From: Candidatus Avimuribaculum pullicola
Lineage (GTDB): Bacteria; Bacteroidota; Bacteroidia; Bacteroidales; Muribaculaceae
Length of the DNA: 34,018 bases
Reading direction: 5' to 3'
NCBI GenBank assembly: GCA_018716295.1
Contig: DVKC01000016.1
Location: 1 to 34,018, forward strand
Positions within the stretch are counted from its first letter, which is position 1. The number at the start of each line of letters is the position of its first letter. Below the pieces are notes generated by a model that worked only from the letters and a program-made list of their open reading frames with translations, ran no database searches and was not told the DNA's origin. The translations under genes and the position numbers were made by a program. This document shows positions 24,220 to 32,848 of this stretch, piece by piece.

Positions 24220-26775
24220 ATGAAATTACAAGTTAGCAACACCAATTCCCCGACATGGAGGGACTTGACTGTGAAATCGGAACTTCCGGCAGAGTTGAAA
24301 ATGTTGGAAGAATTGGCGAGAAATCTTTGGTGGGTTTGGAACAGCGAAGGAAAAGCGTTGTTCCACGATTTGGATCGTGACCTGTGGAGGGAAACGGGCC
24401 AAAACCCTGTTATGCTTTTGCAGAAATTGGGATATGACAAGTACGAAGCCATCTTGAAAGATGAAGCTATGATGGCTCGCATAAAGAAAGTGTATTCCGA
24501 TTTCAAGGATTACATGAAGCAGCCTATGCGCACCGATGTGCCATCGATTGCTTATTTCAGCATGGAATTTGGCTTGTGCGGTGCTTTGAAAATATATTCT
24601 GGCGGTCTTGGTATCTTGGCCGGCGACTACATCAAGGAAGCATCAGATTCGCGCATCGACATGGTTGCCGTGAGCTTCTTGTATCGTTTTGGCTATTTTA
24701 CCCAAACGCTTTCGATGGACGGACAGCAAATTGCCAACTACGAGCCGCAAAACTTCAACCAGTTGCCTATCGAGCCGGTGCTTGACGAAAATGGCAACCA
24801 CATGTTGCTCGAAGTGCCTTATCCTGGCCGTATCGTTTATTCGCGCATTTGGAAGGTCAACGTTGGCCGCATGAACCTCTACTTGATGGATACCGACATT
24901 GACCTCAACTCGGAGTATGACCGTCCTATCACCCACATGCTCTATGGTGGCGACTGGGAAAACCGCATCAAGCAAGAATATTTGCTCGGTATCGGTGGTG
25001 TGCTGATGCTCAAGAAATTGGGATTAAAGCCACAGCTCTATCACTGCAACGAAGGTCATGCTGCGCTGCTCAACTTGCAACGTTTAGTTGACTATGTGCA
25101 AGGCGAAGGCTTGACATTCAACCAGGCTCTTGAAGTTGTACGCGCTTCGTCGCTCTATACGGTTCATACTCCTGTGCCAGCAGGACACGACTACTTCGAT
25201 GAGTCGCTCTTTGGCAAGTACATGGGTGAATTCCCCGAAAAGTTGGGCATTTCGTGGGCCGACTTGATGAACATGGGTCGTGAGAACCCCGATACCAACG
25301 AACGCTTCAGCATGAGCGTGTTTGCCCTCAACACTTGCCAGGAAGCCAACGGCGTGAGCTGGTTGCATGGCGAGGTGTCGAAGAAAATGTTCCAAGGCAT
25401 CTGGAAAGGTTACACTTGGGAAGAATCGCACGTGTCGTATGTCACCAACGGTGTGCACATGCAGACGTGGGCAGCAACCGAATGGAAAGAATTTTATGCC
25501 GAACTGTTCGGTCCCAACTACTTGGAATCGCAAAGCGACGAAAATACATGGGCTCCTATCCTCAAGGCAAAAGATGAGGACGTGTGGGCATTGCGCATGA
25601 AGTTGAAGAACAAGCTCATTGAGTTTGTGAAAAAGGATTTCGCATCGGTATGGCTCAAGAACCAGGGCGACCCGACTCGTATCCTCTCGATCATGGAGAA
25701 AATCAACCCCAATGCACTGTTGATTGGTTTCGCTCGCCGTTTTGCCACATACAAGCGTGCACACTTGCTCTTCACCGACCTTGACCGCTTGTCGCGTATC
25801 GTCAACAACGAAAAGTTCCCGGTACAATTCATTTTTGCCGGTAAGGCTCACCCAGCCGACGGCGCAGGCCAGGGCTTGATCAAGCGAATCATGGAGATTT
25901 CGCGTATGCCTCAGTTCTTGGGCAAGATTATCTTCTTGGAAAATTACGACATGATTCTTGCAAAACGCCTTGTCAGCGGTGTCGATATATGGTTGAATAC
26001 GCCGACTCGTCCGCTTGAGGCATCGGGTACTTCGGGCGAAAAGGCCGAAATGAATGGTGTGCTTAACTTCTCGGTTAAGGACGGTTGGTGGTATGAAGGC
26101 TACCGTGAAGGTGCAGGTTGGGCATTGACCGACAAGCGCACTTATACCGACCAGAGCCAGCAAGACAAGCTTGACGCTGCCACTATCTACGCAATGCTTG
26201 AGAATGAAATCATTCCGCTTTACTTTGCCAAGAACAGCAAGGGTTACTCGCCCGAGTGGGTTCAATATATCAAGAACTCGATTGCTCACATCGCGCCTCA
26301 CTACACCATGACGCGCATGATCAACGATTACATCGAGCGTTTCTATAACAAGGAAGGCAAACGTTCGGCCGAACTCGTTGCCAACAATTATGCCAAGGCC
26401 AAGGAAATCGTGGCTTGGAAAGAAAATGTTGCATCGAAGTGGAACGATATCCATGCTATCGATATCCAGGTATCTGATACGCTGAAGACTACATCGGTGA
26501 ATGGCGACGAATACGAAGCTACAGTGGTGCTTTACACTGCAGGGCTTAAGAACGATGTCGGTGTAGAATTGGTTGTTTACAGCGATGACGACCGCGAATC
26601 GAGGTTGGTTGAAATAGTTCCGCTTGCTGTGACAAATGTTGATGGCGACAATCTCACGTTCTATGTTAAGGATAAAATCAGGTATGCTGGTGCATTCCGT
26701 TATGCATTCCGTGCTTATCCTAACAATAAGGAACTCCCGCACCGTCAAGATTTTGCTTACGTTAAGTGGCTCTAA
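24220..26775 (+). CDS. glgP: Alpha-glucan phosphorylase, GT35
   Basis: An 851-residue pyridoxal-phosphate enzyme that releases glucose 1-phosphate from glycogen or maltodextrin. It belongs to the Thermus/Thermotoga-type alpha-glucan phosphorylases: an N-terminal DUF3417-type region (first about 120 residues, with [20 protein letters not shown]) precedes the phosphorylase core. Key motifs are [40 protein letters not shown] and [25 protein letters not shown] carries the PLP lysine at residue 608; other family members often have Met where Glu precedes the Lys. A C-terminal extension (about 745-851, [18 protein letters not shown]) is an all-beta segment of unknown role. It follows glycogen synthase in one operon. 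A terminator follows at 26814-26852. Confidence 0.94.
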   Translation: MKLQVSNTNSPTWRDLTVKSELPAELKMLEELARNLWWVWNSEGKALFHDLDRDLWRETGQNPVMLLQKLGYDKYEAILKDEAMMARIKKVYSDFKDYMKQPMRTDVPSIAYFSMEFGLCGALKIYSGGLGILAGDYIKEASDSRIDMVAVSFLYRFGYFTQTLSMDGQQIANYEPQNFNQLPIEPVLDENGNHMLLEVPYPGRIVYSRIWKVNVGRMNLYLMDTDIDLNSEYDRPITHMLYGGDWENRIKQEYLLGIGGVLMLKKLGLKPQLYHCNEGHAALLNLQRLVDYVQGEGLTFNQALEVVRASSLYTVHTPVPAGHDYFDESLFGKYMGEFPEKLGISWADLMNMGRENPDTNERFSMSVFALNTCQEANGVSWLHGEVSKKMFQGIWKGYTWEESHVSYVTNGVHMQTWAATEWKEFYAELFGPNYLESQSDENTWAPILKAKDEDVWALRMKLKNKLIEFVKKDFASVWLKNQGDPTRILSIMEKINPNALLIGFARRFATYKRAHLLFTDLDRLSRIVNNEKFPVQFIFAGKAHPADGAGQGLIKRIMEISRMPQFLGKIIFLENYDMILAKRLVSGVDIWLNTPTRPLEASGTSGEKAEMNGVLNFSVKDGWWYEGYREGAGWALTDKRTYTDQSQQDKLDAATIYAMLENEIIPLYFAKNSKGYSPEWVQYIKNSIAHIAPHYTMTRMINDYIERFYNKEGKRSAELVANNYAKAKEIVAWKENVASKWNDIHAIDIQVSDTLKTTSVNGDEYEATVVLYTAGLKNDVGVELVVYSDDDRESRLVEIVPLAVTNVDGDNLTFYVKDKIRYAGAFRYAFRAYPNNKELPHRQDFAYVKWL

Positions 26776-26813
26776 TGCGATACTGACGAGAGATAATAAA
26801 CGTTCACATACTT

Positions 26814-26852
26814 GTGCGTCCAGCAATGTGTTGCCGGGCGCACTTTTGTTTT
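26814..26852 (+). terminator. Intrinsic terminator after the phosphorylase gene
   Basis: A stem GTGCGTCC (26814-26821) with GGGCGCAC (26836-26843) has one G-U pair; inside it is a second stem GCAA/TTGC around TGTG. A T-rich tract (TTTTGTTTT) follows. Confidence 0.75.
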
Positions 26853-26967
26853 GTTTGCAAAAGTGAAGGCAAATTATTACATTTGCATCGTTTTTAAATT
26901 AGCAATGTGCAGTATGCAGAAGTTTGACGGTGAATGCCCTGAATTTAATATCTATTAACTTGTTAAA

Positions 26968-26999
26968 TTTGTTTTCGCCGTTTTTAATGCTCACTTTTG
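26968..26999 (+). promoter_or_regulatory. Promoter of the LruC lipoprotein gene
   Basis: TTTG (-33) at 26968-26971 and CACTTTTG (-7, first base off consensus) at 26992-26999, separated by 20 bases. The ATG is at 27064, so the leader would be about 58 bases and AT-rich. Confidence 0.5.
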
Positions 27000-27063
27000 T
27001 AAAATTAAAAGAATGAGAAAACTGTAGCTAATAATACTACTAATTTATATATACATTTAAACT

Positions 27064-29067
27064 ATGCGTAAATCAATTTATTTGTTATCGGCTGCCATGC
27101 TCGGTATGATGGCTTCTTGCGTCGATAAAGAGCCAAATGGCGGTGGCGGTGAAATGCCAGGCATTAATGAAGTACCTGGATTTTCTACTGTCAATGAAGT
27201 GACTCTGGACATTGATTATGGTTACGATGGTTATAGCCCAAACTTCGGAATATACATCGAAAACCCATACAATGAAGATGGCACAAAGAAAGATGGCGTT
27301 GAGCCTTATTTCGGGTCTTTTACTGATGAAAACAGTAGCTACAAGGCAAGTATTTCATTGCCGGCTTATGTGAAAACGGTTTACTTGTGCTCAAGCAGTG
27401 TCGGTGTGCCACGTTGCTTGGAACTTAATGTGGAAAATGGGGCAATAGCGTATAAATTTGAACTGCCCGAATTACCTGGTACGACTCTTGGCACTCGTGC
27501 AGGGTATAACGACGATCCATGTTATGTTGTGGCTAAGCCAACAACTATTGATAGGCGTAACAAGTTGTATGGCTTGTATAACAATATTAAACAAAATAAC
27601 CGCGTAGATGGCGTAAGGGTTTCTTACTGGGCTTATAATGATGGCGTTGACGACCTTTACAGCGTGGATATGAGCCGCGAAACCAGTGCACTGCTGCGCA
27701 GAACACAAGCCATGCTGACCGATCGTCGCGGCAATAAGAAGGATAATAGCGAATATACATCGGATTCGGAAGACACCAATATTACGATACCTACAACATT
27801 CGAAGGCAAGGAGCTTGAAGGCTGCCACCTCGACTTGGTGTTTATCGATGCTACTGGCGAATATGAGAATGCCATGGGCTACTATTACTACAAGACTGGC
27901 ACGACTCCCGACATAAGCTCGCTGCCAAAGTATGTGGTGTTCCCGCTTACAACTGACGGAAAGCCAAATCATCCTGTCAAGGCTCGCTTGCAATTCTATG
28001 GCGAGAATTACGATGAGGCAGGTACCGATGATTTCCCTGGCGGTTATACAATCGGTTGGGTATTATTCCCCAACATCGACCGTACTGCTGGTGGCTGGTT
28101 TGTTAATTATGATTCTTGGAAAATTGCCGACATCAATGATGGTATTGCCGAAGTATATTCTGACGGAATGGCAATATACTCTAATAGCGAGTATAACCGC
28201 AACATGAAGAAAGGTTGTATCACGCTCAACGATACCGAAACTGGTCGTGTCGTAATCGGCTTTGAAGACCAAACAAATAATCCTGAAGGTAGCGACAACT
28301 CGTTTGACGACATATTGTTCTACGTTGAGTCTAATCCCGATGTGATTTACAACGAAGACCGTCCGGATATTCCTGAAGAACCCGAAGAGCCGTCGTATGA
28401 TACATATACGACTTGTGCAACTTTGGCATTCGAGGATATATGGCCAACTGGTGGCGACTATGACCTCAATGACGTGATTGTGGAGCAAACTCGCACTGTC
28501 ACTTACAACAGCAACGGTTACATCACCGAAATCAAGGACGCATTCAAGGTTACAAACCTCAATGGTAGTGCCGATTATGTCGATGCATTTGGTTTCACCG
28601 TAGCTTCAAATGCCGTGGGCGATGCATCGGGTGCTGTGGCTGTCGAGGAAGACAACCAGTTTATAATGCTTGCCGATGCCCAAGCTGCCATAGGAAATAC
28701 CTGTGAGTTGGTACGTACATTTGAAGATGGCGAACTCGCAAATGAAGGCTTCGATGATGAGTTCAATCCATTCATCGTGGTCAATTACGTGGCTGGCGAG
28801 AAGAATCGCACAGAGGTTCACTTGCCCAAACATGCAGCTACAAGCTGGGCCAACATGGAACAGCAAGGCACAGCCGATGACGCTTATTATGTGAACAAGA
28901 ATGGCAAATATCCGTTTGCAATAAGCCTTGAAGGTGTTACTGGCTGGGTTCCTGTGACCGAAGAAGTCACCATAGGCAGCGTAGGTGAATATCCGCAATA
29001 TAACAACTGGGTAGAAGCAGGTTGCCCGACGTCGGGTCAATATGCCGACTGGTATCTTAGCAAATAA
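27064..29067 (+). CDS. LruC domain-containing lipoprotein, probably surface-exposed
   Basis: A 667-residue secreted protein. The signal peptide ends in MMASC, with lipobox Cys19, and is followed by CVDKEPNGGGGE, a flexible acidic and Gly-rich linker as seen in surface-exported Bacteroidetes lipoproteins. Near residue 395-420, VIGFEDQTNNPEGSDNSFDDILFYVES matches the DUF4114-type segment, and near 455-475, TLAFEDIWPTGGDYDLNDVIV matches the LruC/DUF4842 hallmark. The first 390 residues have no recognised domain. Family members are found in Bacteroidales cell surfaces, sometimes near adhesins and polysaccharide loci, but their function is not known. Promoter and terminator make it a single-gene unit. 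The Asp/Asn-rich turns (SDNSFDD, GDYDLND) could bind calcium; that is inference. Confidence 0.9.
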   Translation: MRKSIYLLSAAMLGMMASCVDKEPNGGGGEMPGINEVPGFSTVNEVTLDIDYGYDGYSPNFGIYIENPYNEDGTKKDGVEPYFGSFTDENSSYKASISLPAYVKTVYLCSSSVGVPRCLELNVENGAIAYKFELPELPGTTLGTRAGYNDDPCYVVAKPTTIDRRNKLYGLYNNIKQNNRVDGVRVSYWAYNDGVDDLYSVDMSRETSALLRRTQAMLTDRRGNKKDNSEYTSDSEDTNITIPTTFEGKELEGCHLDLVFIDATGEYENAMGYYYYKTGTTPDISSLPKYVVFPLTTDGKPNHPVKARLQFYGENYDEAGTDDFPGGYTIGWVLFPNIDRTAGGWFVNYDSWKIADINDGIAEVYSDGMAIYSNSEYNRNMKKGCITLNDTETGRVVIGFEDQTNNPEGSDNSFDDILFYVESNPDVIYNEDRPDIPEEPEEPSYDTYTTCATLAFEDIWPTGGDYDLNDVIVEQTRTVTYNSNGYITEIKDAFKVTNLNGSADYVDAFGFTVASNAVGDASGAVAVEEDNQFIMLADAQAAIGNTCELVRTFEDGELANEGFDDEFNPFIVVNYVAGEKNRTEVHLPKHAATSWANMEQQGTADDAYYVNKNGKYPFAISLEGVTGWVPVTEEVTIGSVGEYPQYNNWVEAGCPTSGQYADWYLSK

Positions 29068-29099
29068 CCAGCTGAATCTATAACGATACACATCGTGAG

Positions 29100-29138
29100 A
29101 GGCTGTCCCGCAATAGAAAGTGGGACAGCCTTATTGTT
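29100..29138 (+). terminator. Intrinsic terminator after the LruC gene
   Basis: A perfect 10-base stem, AGGCTGTCCC (29100-29109) and GGGACAGCCT (29122-29131), has a 12-base loop and is followed by the T-rich TTATTGTTG. Confidence 0.8.
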
Positions 29139-29203
29139 GTGCAGGTGTTTAACTCTTGTGGTGCGTTGTGTGTTTTTTTCTGTGCAAATAATTGCATTGG
29201 CAC

Positions 29204-29234
29204 TTTGCAGTTAGAGTAATTATTGCTAATTTTG
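29204..29234 (+). promoter_or_regulatory. Promoter of rplU-rpmA
   Basis: TTTG (-33) at 29204-29207 and TAATTTTG (-7) at 29227-29234, 19 bases apart. The leader to the rplU ATG would be about 80 bases. It can fold into a GGCGG/CCGCC hairpin (29265-29269 with 29282-29286) and CTGTaaaACAG (29300-29310). A ribosomal-protein leader is possible, but no known class is recognised. Confidence 0.6.
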
Positions 29235-29322
29235 TGCGCTCGTTCCGAATAGGCTCAATCAAGTGGCGGCTATGTGGCTGTCCGCCTCACGGACTTAACC
29301 TGTAAAACAGTTTATACAGACA

Positions 29323-29640
29323 ATGTACGCAATCGTAGAAATTAAAGGGCAACAATTCAAGGCCGAAGCTGGCAAGTTCTTGTATGTCCAGTATCTCGGC
29401 GACACCAAAGAGGGTGATGCAGTGGAATTTAACAACGTTCTGCTCGTTGATGCCGATGGTGCAGTAAAAGTAGGCGCACCCACAGTAGAGGGCGCAAAGG
29501 TAGTATGCGAGGTTTTGACCCCGATGCTCAAAGGTGAACATGTGATTGTTTTCAAGAAGAAACGCCGCAAAGGCTATCGCCGCAAAAACGGTCATCGCCA
29601 ATTGTTCACAAAGGTTATGATAAAAGAAGTCGTTGCTTAA
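29323..29640 (+). CDS. rplU: 50S ribosomal protein bL21
   Basis: A 105-residue protein of the large ribosomal subunit that contacts 23S rRNA domain I. The start [17 protein letters not shown] and the basic C terminus ([24 protein letters not shown]) are the standard bL21 pattern, complete and of normal length. It is 32 bases ahead of rpmA; rplU-rpmA is a near-universal bacterial pair. The promoter at 29204-29234 serves both. Confidence 0.98.
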   Translation: MYAIVEIKGQQFKAEAGKFLYVQYLGDTKEGDAVEFNNVLLVDADGAVKVGAPTVEGAKVVCEVLTPMLKGEHVIVFKKKRRKGYRRKNGHRQLFTKVMIKEVVA

Positions 29641-29672
29641 CAACACACTAATCCACAAAAAATTTTAGAGAA

Positions 29673-29951
29673 ATGGCACATAAAAAAGGTGTAGGTAGTT
29701 CAAAGAACGGCCGTGAGTCGGAAAGCAAGCGACTCGGTATTAAAATTTTCGGTGGTCAAAGCGTAAAAGCTGGTAACATCATCAAGCGTCAGCGTGGTAC
29801 TGTTCACCACCCAGGTGTAAACGTTGGCATGGGCAGGGATCACACATTGTATGCCCTTACCGATGGCACAGTAGTATTTGTAACGAAAAACAATCGCAAA
29901 TACATTACTGTAAAGCCAGTTGAAGCCGCCGAACCAGCAGCAGAGAACTAA
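29673..29951 (+). CDS. rpmA: 50S ribosomal protein bL27
   Basis: A 92-residue large-subunit protein. [24 protein letters not shown] is the strongly conserved N terminus that reaches the peptidyl-transferase centre. It begins directly with MAHKK, so it lacks the cleavable N-terminal extension seen in Firmicutes bL27. A short Ala/Glu-rich tail (EAAEPAAEN) makes it slightly longer than the usual 84-88 residues. Cotranscribed with rplU and followed by the terminator at 30038-30077. Confidence 0.98.
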   Translation: MAHKKGVGSSKNGRESESKRLGIKIFGGQSVKAGNIIKRQRGTVHHPGVNVGMGRDHTLYALTDGTVVFVTKNNRKYITVKPVEAAEPAAEN

Positions 29952-30037
29952 GAAAGTTGATATGCGCATAGCCAGTCGTCACCGCTATTGGTGGCGGCAG
30001 TAATGGCGATTGCATTTCAAACTCACACATTATCAGA

Positions 30038-30077
30038 CTGCCACTCTTGCAATTCCTGTGCAAGGGTGGCAGTTTTT
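30038..30077 (+). terminator. Intrinsic terminator after rpmA
   Basis: A 14-base stem, CTGCCACTCTTGCA (30038-30051) and TGCAAGGGTGGCAG (30059-30072), with one G-U pair and a 7-base loop, is followed by TTTTT. Confidence 0.85.
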
Positions 30078-30116
30078 GGTTTTGCCCCAATCGGGCATTA
30101 GAAATACAGATAAGTT

Positions 30117-30352
30117 GCCCCGGAGGGGCAAAACTATGCTTAACCGACTGGTGGAGTGAGCGATAGCGAACGGAACCTGCGGAAAGACAGATATATACAC
30201 TAAGCGGCTTCGGAGATGCCGCACTTTGTAGCCACCCGGGTGCGGCATCTCCGAAGCCGTTGCGCAAGAGGAGGGTGCTACCGCAGGTTTCGTTCGCTAT
30301 CGCTCACTCCACCAATCGGTTAAGCATGGTGTAGCCTCTCCGAGGCTTGGGG
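30117..30352. repeat. Dispersed palindromic element, copy B (intact, long inverted repeat)
   Basis: This copy is the most complete. The core is a perfect 20-base hairpin, CGGCTTCGGAGATGCCGCAC (30205-30224) with its complement at 30240-30259 around a 15-base loop. It is nested inside inverted arms of 47 bases, 30136-30182 and 30281-30327, that differ at only two positions. Beyond these, small hairpins GCCCCGGAGGGGC (30117-30129) and GCCTCTCCGAGGC (near 30334-30346) cap each end. Nothing protein-like is encoded. With the rpmA terminator and hexosaminidase promoter it accounts for most of the 592-base gap. It would form a large cruciform or long RNA hairpin. Confidence 0.88.
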
Positions 30353-30462
30353 CTGCGTTAATAAATAGAACGGCTATATTGCTACTACGTTTCTGCTTGC
30401 CTTGATTTTCTGATGGCAAGTTGAGGCTTGATTTGTCGGGCTAAATTTAAATTGGTGCTTAA

Positions 30463-30493
30463 TTGACTGTTTGGGAATAAAGTGCTATATTTG
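30463..30493 (+). promoter_or_regulatory. Promoter of the GH20 gene
   Basis: TATATTTG (-7, exact TAnnTTTG) at 30486-30493 with a TTG at 30463-30465, 20 bases upstream, as the -33 element. The leader to the ATG at 30544 is about 45 bases and rich in AAACAAACA. Confidence 0.55.
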
Positions 30494-30543
30494 CAGAAAT
30501 ACTATAAACCATTAAACAAACAACACTAAAACAAACAACTCAC

Positions 30544-32550
30544 ATGAAAAAAAGACTCGTGTTGCTGCTGGCTTGCATTTTCTCGATGATGGCGGTGGCA
30601 GTGGCTCAACAGGCGGTGCCGCAGGTGATACCGGCATTGCAAAGCTGGAAAGCCAAGAAAGGAACGTTGGTATTGCCTCAACAAGGTAAAATCGTACTTG
30701 ACCCTACAGCTCCTGCCGAGCTGAAAGATGCTGCCACATTGCTTGCTGCCGACTTGGAGGAAATGTTTGGCTACAAATATGAGGTAGCACAAGGGAAACC
30801 CTCGAAAAATGATGTTTACATCACGCTGAGTGACAAGGATAAAGCTTACGGCGATGAAGCCTACCGCATGACTATCGACAAGCAGGTGAAAATTGCCGCT
30901 CCTGCCGTTGCCGGTGCTTTCTGGGGTACGCGCACATTGTTGCAAATGATGTACAACCAGCCCGATGGCTTGCAAAAGGGTGAAACGCTTGACTATCCCG
31001 AGTATCGCAACCGTGGTTTCATGCTCGACGTGGGGCGCAAGTTCTTCACGCTCGACTATCTTGAAAAGACCGTCAAGTTGATGGCATTCTACAAGATGAA
31101 CTTGCTGCAGGTTCACCTCAATGACAATGCATTTGTAGAAGATTTCAATAACGACTGGAACTTGACCTACTCGGCATTCCGCCTCGAAAGCGAAACTTTC
31201 CCAGGCTTGACCGCACTTGATGGTTCATACACCAAGGACGAGTTCCGCGATTTCCAGAAGATGGCATTGCGCTATGGCATAATGGTAGTCCCCGAAATCG
31301 ACGTTCCTGCCCACTCGCTTGCTTTCACGCAGTTTGACCCGACACTTGCTGCCGACAAGAAGGAATATGGCATGGATCACCTCGACCTTTACAAGAAAGA
31401 AGTGTATGAGTTCCTTGATGCCTTGTTTGCCGAGTACATCAGCGGCGACGACCCAGTGTTCGTTGGCCCGTATGTGAATATCGGTACTGATGAATATGAT
31501 TTGAACGAAGGCGAACAATTCAGGGTATTCTCTAACTATTATATCGATTATATCACCAAGTTTGGCAAGCGTCCACGCATCTGGGGTAGCTTGAACATGA
31601 TGAAAGGCAAGACCGAGGTTGACCTCACCAAGTGCGACGTGAATGCTTGGAACTATGGCTGGATGGGTGTCGACACCGTTTTGAAGCAGGGCGGTACTGC
31701 CATCAACCTGTGTGACCATCATCTTTATATCGTGCCCGGTGTGCACAATTATTACCAAGATTTCCTCAATACCGAGTGGCTGTATGAAACTTGGAAGCCC
31801 AACCAGATGAACCAGGGCAACGAGTGGGACAAGGATAATCCTAATTACCTCGGTGTAATGTTTGCCTTGTGGAACGACCATGCCAAGAACGGCATAAGCC
31901 AGCAAGATGCTTACTATCGCACATTCCCGGCCATGCAGGTGGTATCGGAACGCTTGTGGCGCGGCAATAACTCGGCCAATGTGCCATACGAGCAATTTGC
32001 TGAATTGTGTGCTGCCACTCCCGAAGCTCCGGGCGTGAACGTATTGGCTCGCATTGATGGCACTGTGAATGTGACCAAGCCGGGCGAAGTTGTTAAACTT
32101 GATGGCAAGACAGCCAGCTGCACCGAGGTTGCCGCTGCGGGTTATCCCTACAGTGTGGAATTTGAGGTGTATGCCGACAAGGAAGGCCAGTCACGCAGTG
32201 CTATCTTGTTCCAAGACAATTATTCGAAGTTCCTCGCCAACTGGGGCGGTGCTGGCAAGTTTGCATTCGAGCGTGACGGTTATACTTATGTGTTCCATGA
32301 CTACAACCTCCCTGCCGAAACGTGGGTGAAGGTTCGCGTAGAGGGTGACCATGAGTCAACAACGCTTTATGTCAACGACCAACTTGTTGAGCGACTTGAT
32401 ATAATTGAAAATGACGTGTATAACAAGCGTTGGGATCGCATCGACCCGTTCTGGTACTACCAGACACTTGTGTTCCCGTTGCAGCAAATAGGCGACAAGC
32501 ACATCGGCTTCAAAGGCCGAGTGCGTAACGTTGTTGCCACGGGCAAGTAA
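30544..32550 (+). CDS. Secreted GH20 beta-N-acetylhexosaminidase with C-terminal lectin-like domain
   Basis: A 668-residue exported glycosidase that removes or splits beta-linked GlcNAc/GalNAc-containing sugars, as in host glycans, by substrate-assisted catalysis. The signal peptide is MKKRLVLLLACIFSMMAVAVAQ. Domain order: GH20b-type alpha/beta (about residues 35-155, ending with AGAFWGTRTLLQMM), GH20 catalytic barrel (about 155-480; NRGFMLDVGRKFF, VVPEIDVPAHS, and VNIGTDEYD with the catalytic pair Asp316-Glu317), then a C-terminal concanavalin-like (LamG-type) domain of about 170 residues. Most hexosaminidases have GGDE at the catalytic pair; Thr in place of the second Gly plus the lectin-like domain recalls lacto-N-biosidase-like GH20 enzymes, so the substrate may be a disaccharide-capped glycan. 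That refinement is inference. Confidence 0.92.
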   Translation: MKKRLVLLLACIFSMMAVAVAQQAVPQVIPALQSWKAKKGTLVLPQQGKIVLDPTAPAELKDAATLLAADLEEMFGYKYEVAQGKPSKNDVYITLSDKDKAYGDEAYRMTIDKQVKIAAPAVAGAFWGTRTLLQMMYNQPDGLQKGETLDYPEYRNRGFMLDVGRKFFTLDYLEKTVKLMAFYKMNLLQVHLNDNAFVEDFNNDWNLTYSAFRLESETFPGLTALDGSYTKDEFRDFQKMALRYGIMVVPEIDVPAHSLAFTQFDPTLAADKKEYGMDHLDLYKKEVYEFLDALFAEYISGDDPVFVGPYVNIGTDEYDLNEGEQFRVFSNYYIDYITKFGKRPRIWGSLNMMKGKTEVDLTKCDVNAWNYGWMGVDTVLKQGGTAINLCDHHLYIVPGVHNYYQDFLNTEWLYETWKPNQMNQGNEWDKDNPNYLGVMFALWNDHAKNGISQQDAYYRTFPAMQVVSERLWRGNNSANVPYEQFAELCAATPEAPGVNVLARIDGTVNVTKPGEVVKLDGKTASCTEVAAAGYPYSVEFEVYADKEGQSRSAILFQDNYSKFLANWGGAGKFAFERDGYTYVFHDYNLPAETWVKVRVEGDHESTTLYVNDQLVERLDIIENDVYNKRWDRIDPFWYYQTLVFPLQQIGDKHIGFKGRVRNVVATGK

Positions 32551-32567
32551 TTGAAGCCCCCTCCCGA

Positions 32568-32590
32568 CCTCCCCCCGAAGGGGGGGGAGG
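32568..32590. repeat. C/G-run hairpin of the CTCCCCCC-GAAG-GGGGGG type
   Basis: CCTCCCCCC (32568-32576) and GGGGGGAGG (32582-32590) form a 9-base G:C stem just after the hexosaminidase stop at 32548-32550. Similar C-run/G-run repeats occur between genes in many Bacteroidales genomes. It may also help to stop transcription, though no T tract follows. Confidence 0.6.
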
Positions 32591-32612
32591 CCAACAGCCC
32601 CTCACCCCCCAT

Positions 32613-32848
32613 TGTAGAGCCGTCATATCATGGCGGCTCGGTGACAGCCAAAGAGGCTGTCTGTAATCGAGGGTGTGCTGAATTAGAAAAATACGGCTTC
32701 GGAGATGCCGCACCTTTGTTACTACACGTGTGCGGCATCTTCGAAGCCGCTTAGTGTATATATCAGTCTTTTCGCAGGTTGCGTTATTGCGGCAACGCGA
32801 TAATCTTTGGGGGCTGTCATTGAGCCGCCATGGTATGGCGGCTCTACA
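32613..32848. repeat. Composite palindromic element, copy C of the family inside a second inverted repeat
   Basis: The outer arms, 32613-32649 and 32812-32848, are 37-base inverted repeats with four mismatches. Each holds its own hairpin, such as GAGCCGCCAT/ATGGCGGCTC at 32822-32844. Inside lies the family core, CGGCTTCGGAGATGCCGCAC at 32694-32713, with its complement at 32730-32749 (one mismatch). The flank 32750-32772 matches the complement of the flank at 30183-30204 in copy B. The right outer hairpin is followed by a T run and can act as a plus-strand terminator. No gene is present between the hexosaminidase and kinase genes. Confidence 0.85.

Noticed and set aside
25084-26826. A 580-codon minus-strand frame opposite the phosphorylase gene
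   Set aside because: Very long, but its composition mirrors the codon bias of the phosphorylase, which is unmistakable on the plus strand. The antisense frame has no recognisable domain and no promoter.
30117-32848. A CRISPR array, because of three similar palindromic units
   Set aside because: The units are more than 2 kb apart with genes between, have no regular spacers and no cas genes nearby. They are dispersed repeats.
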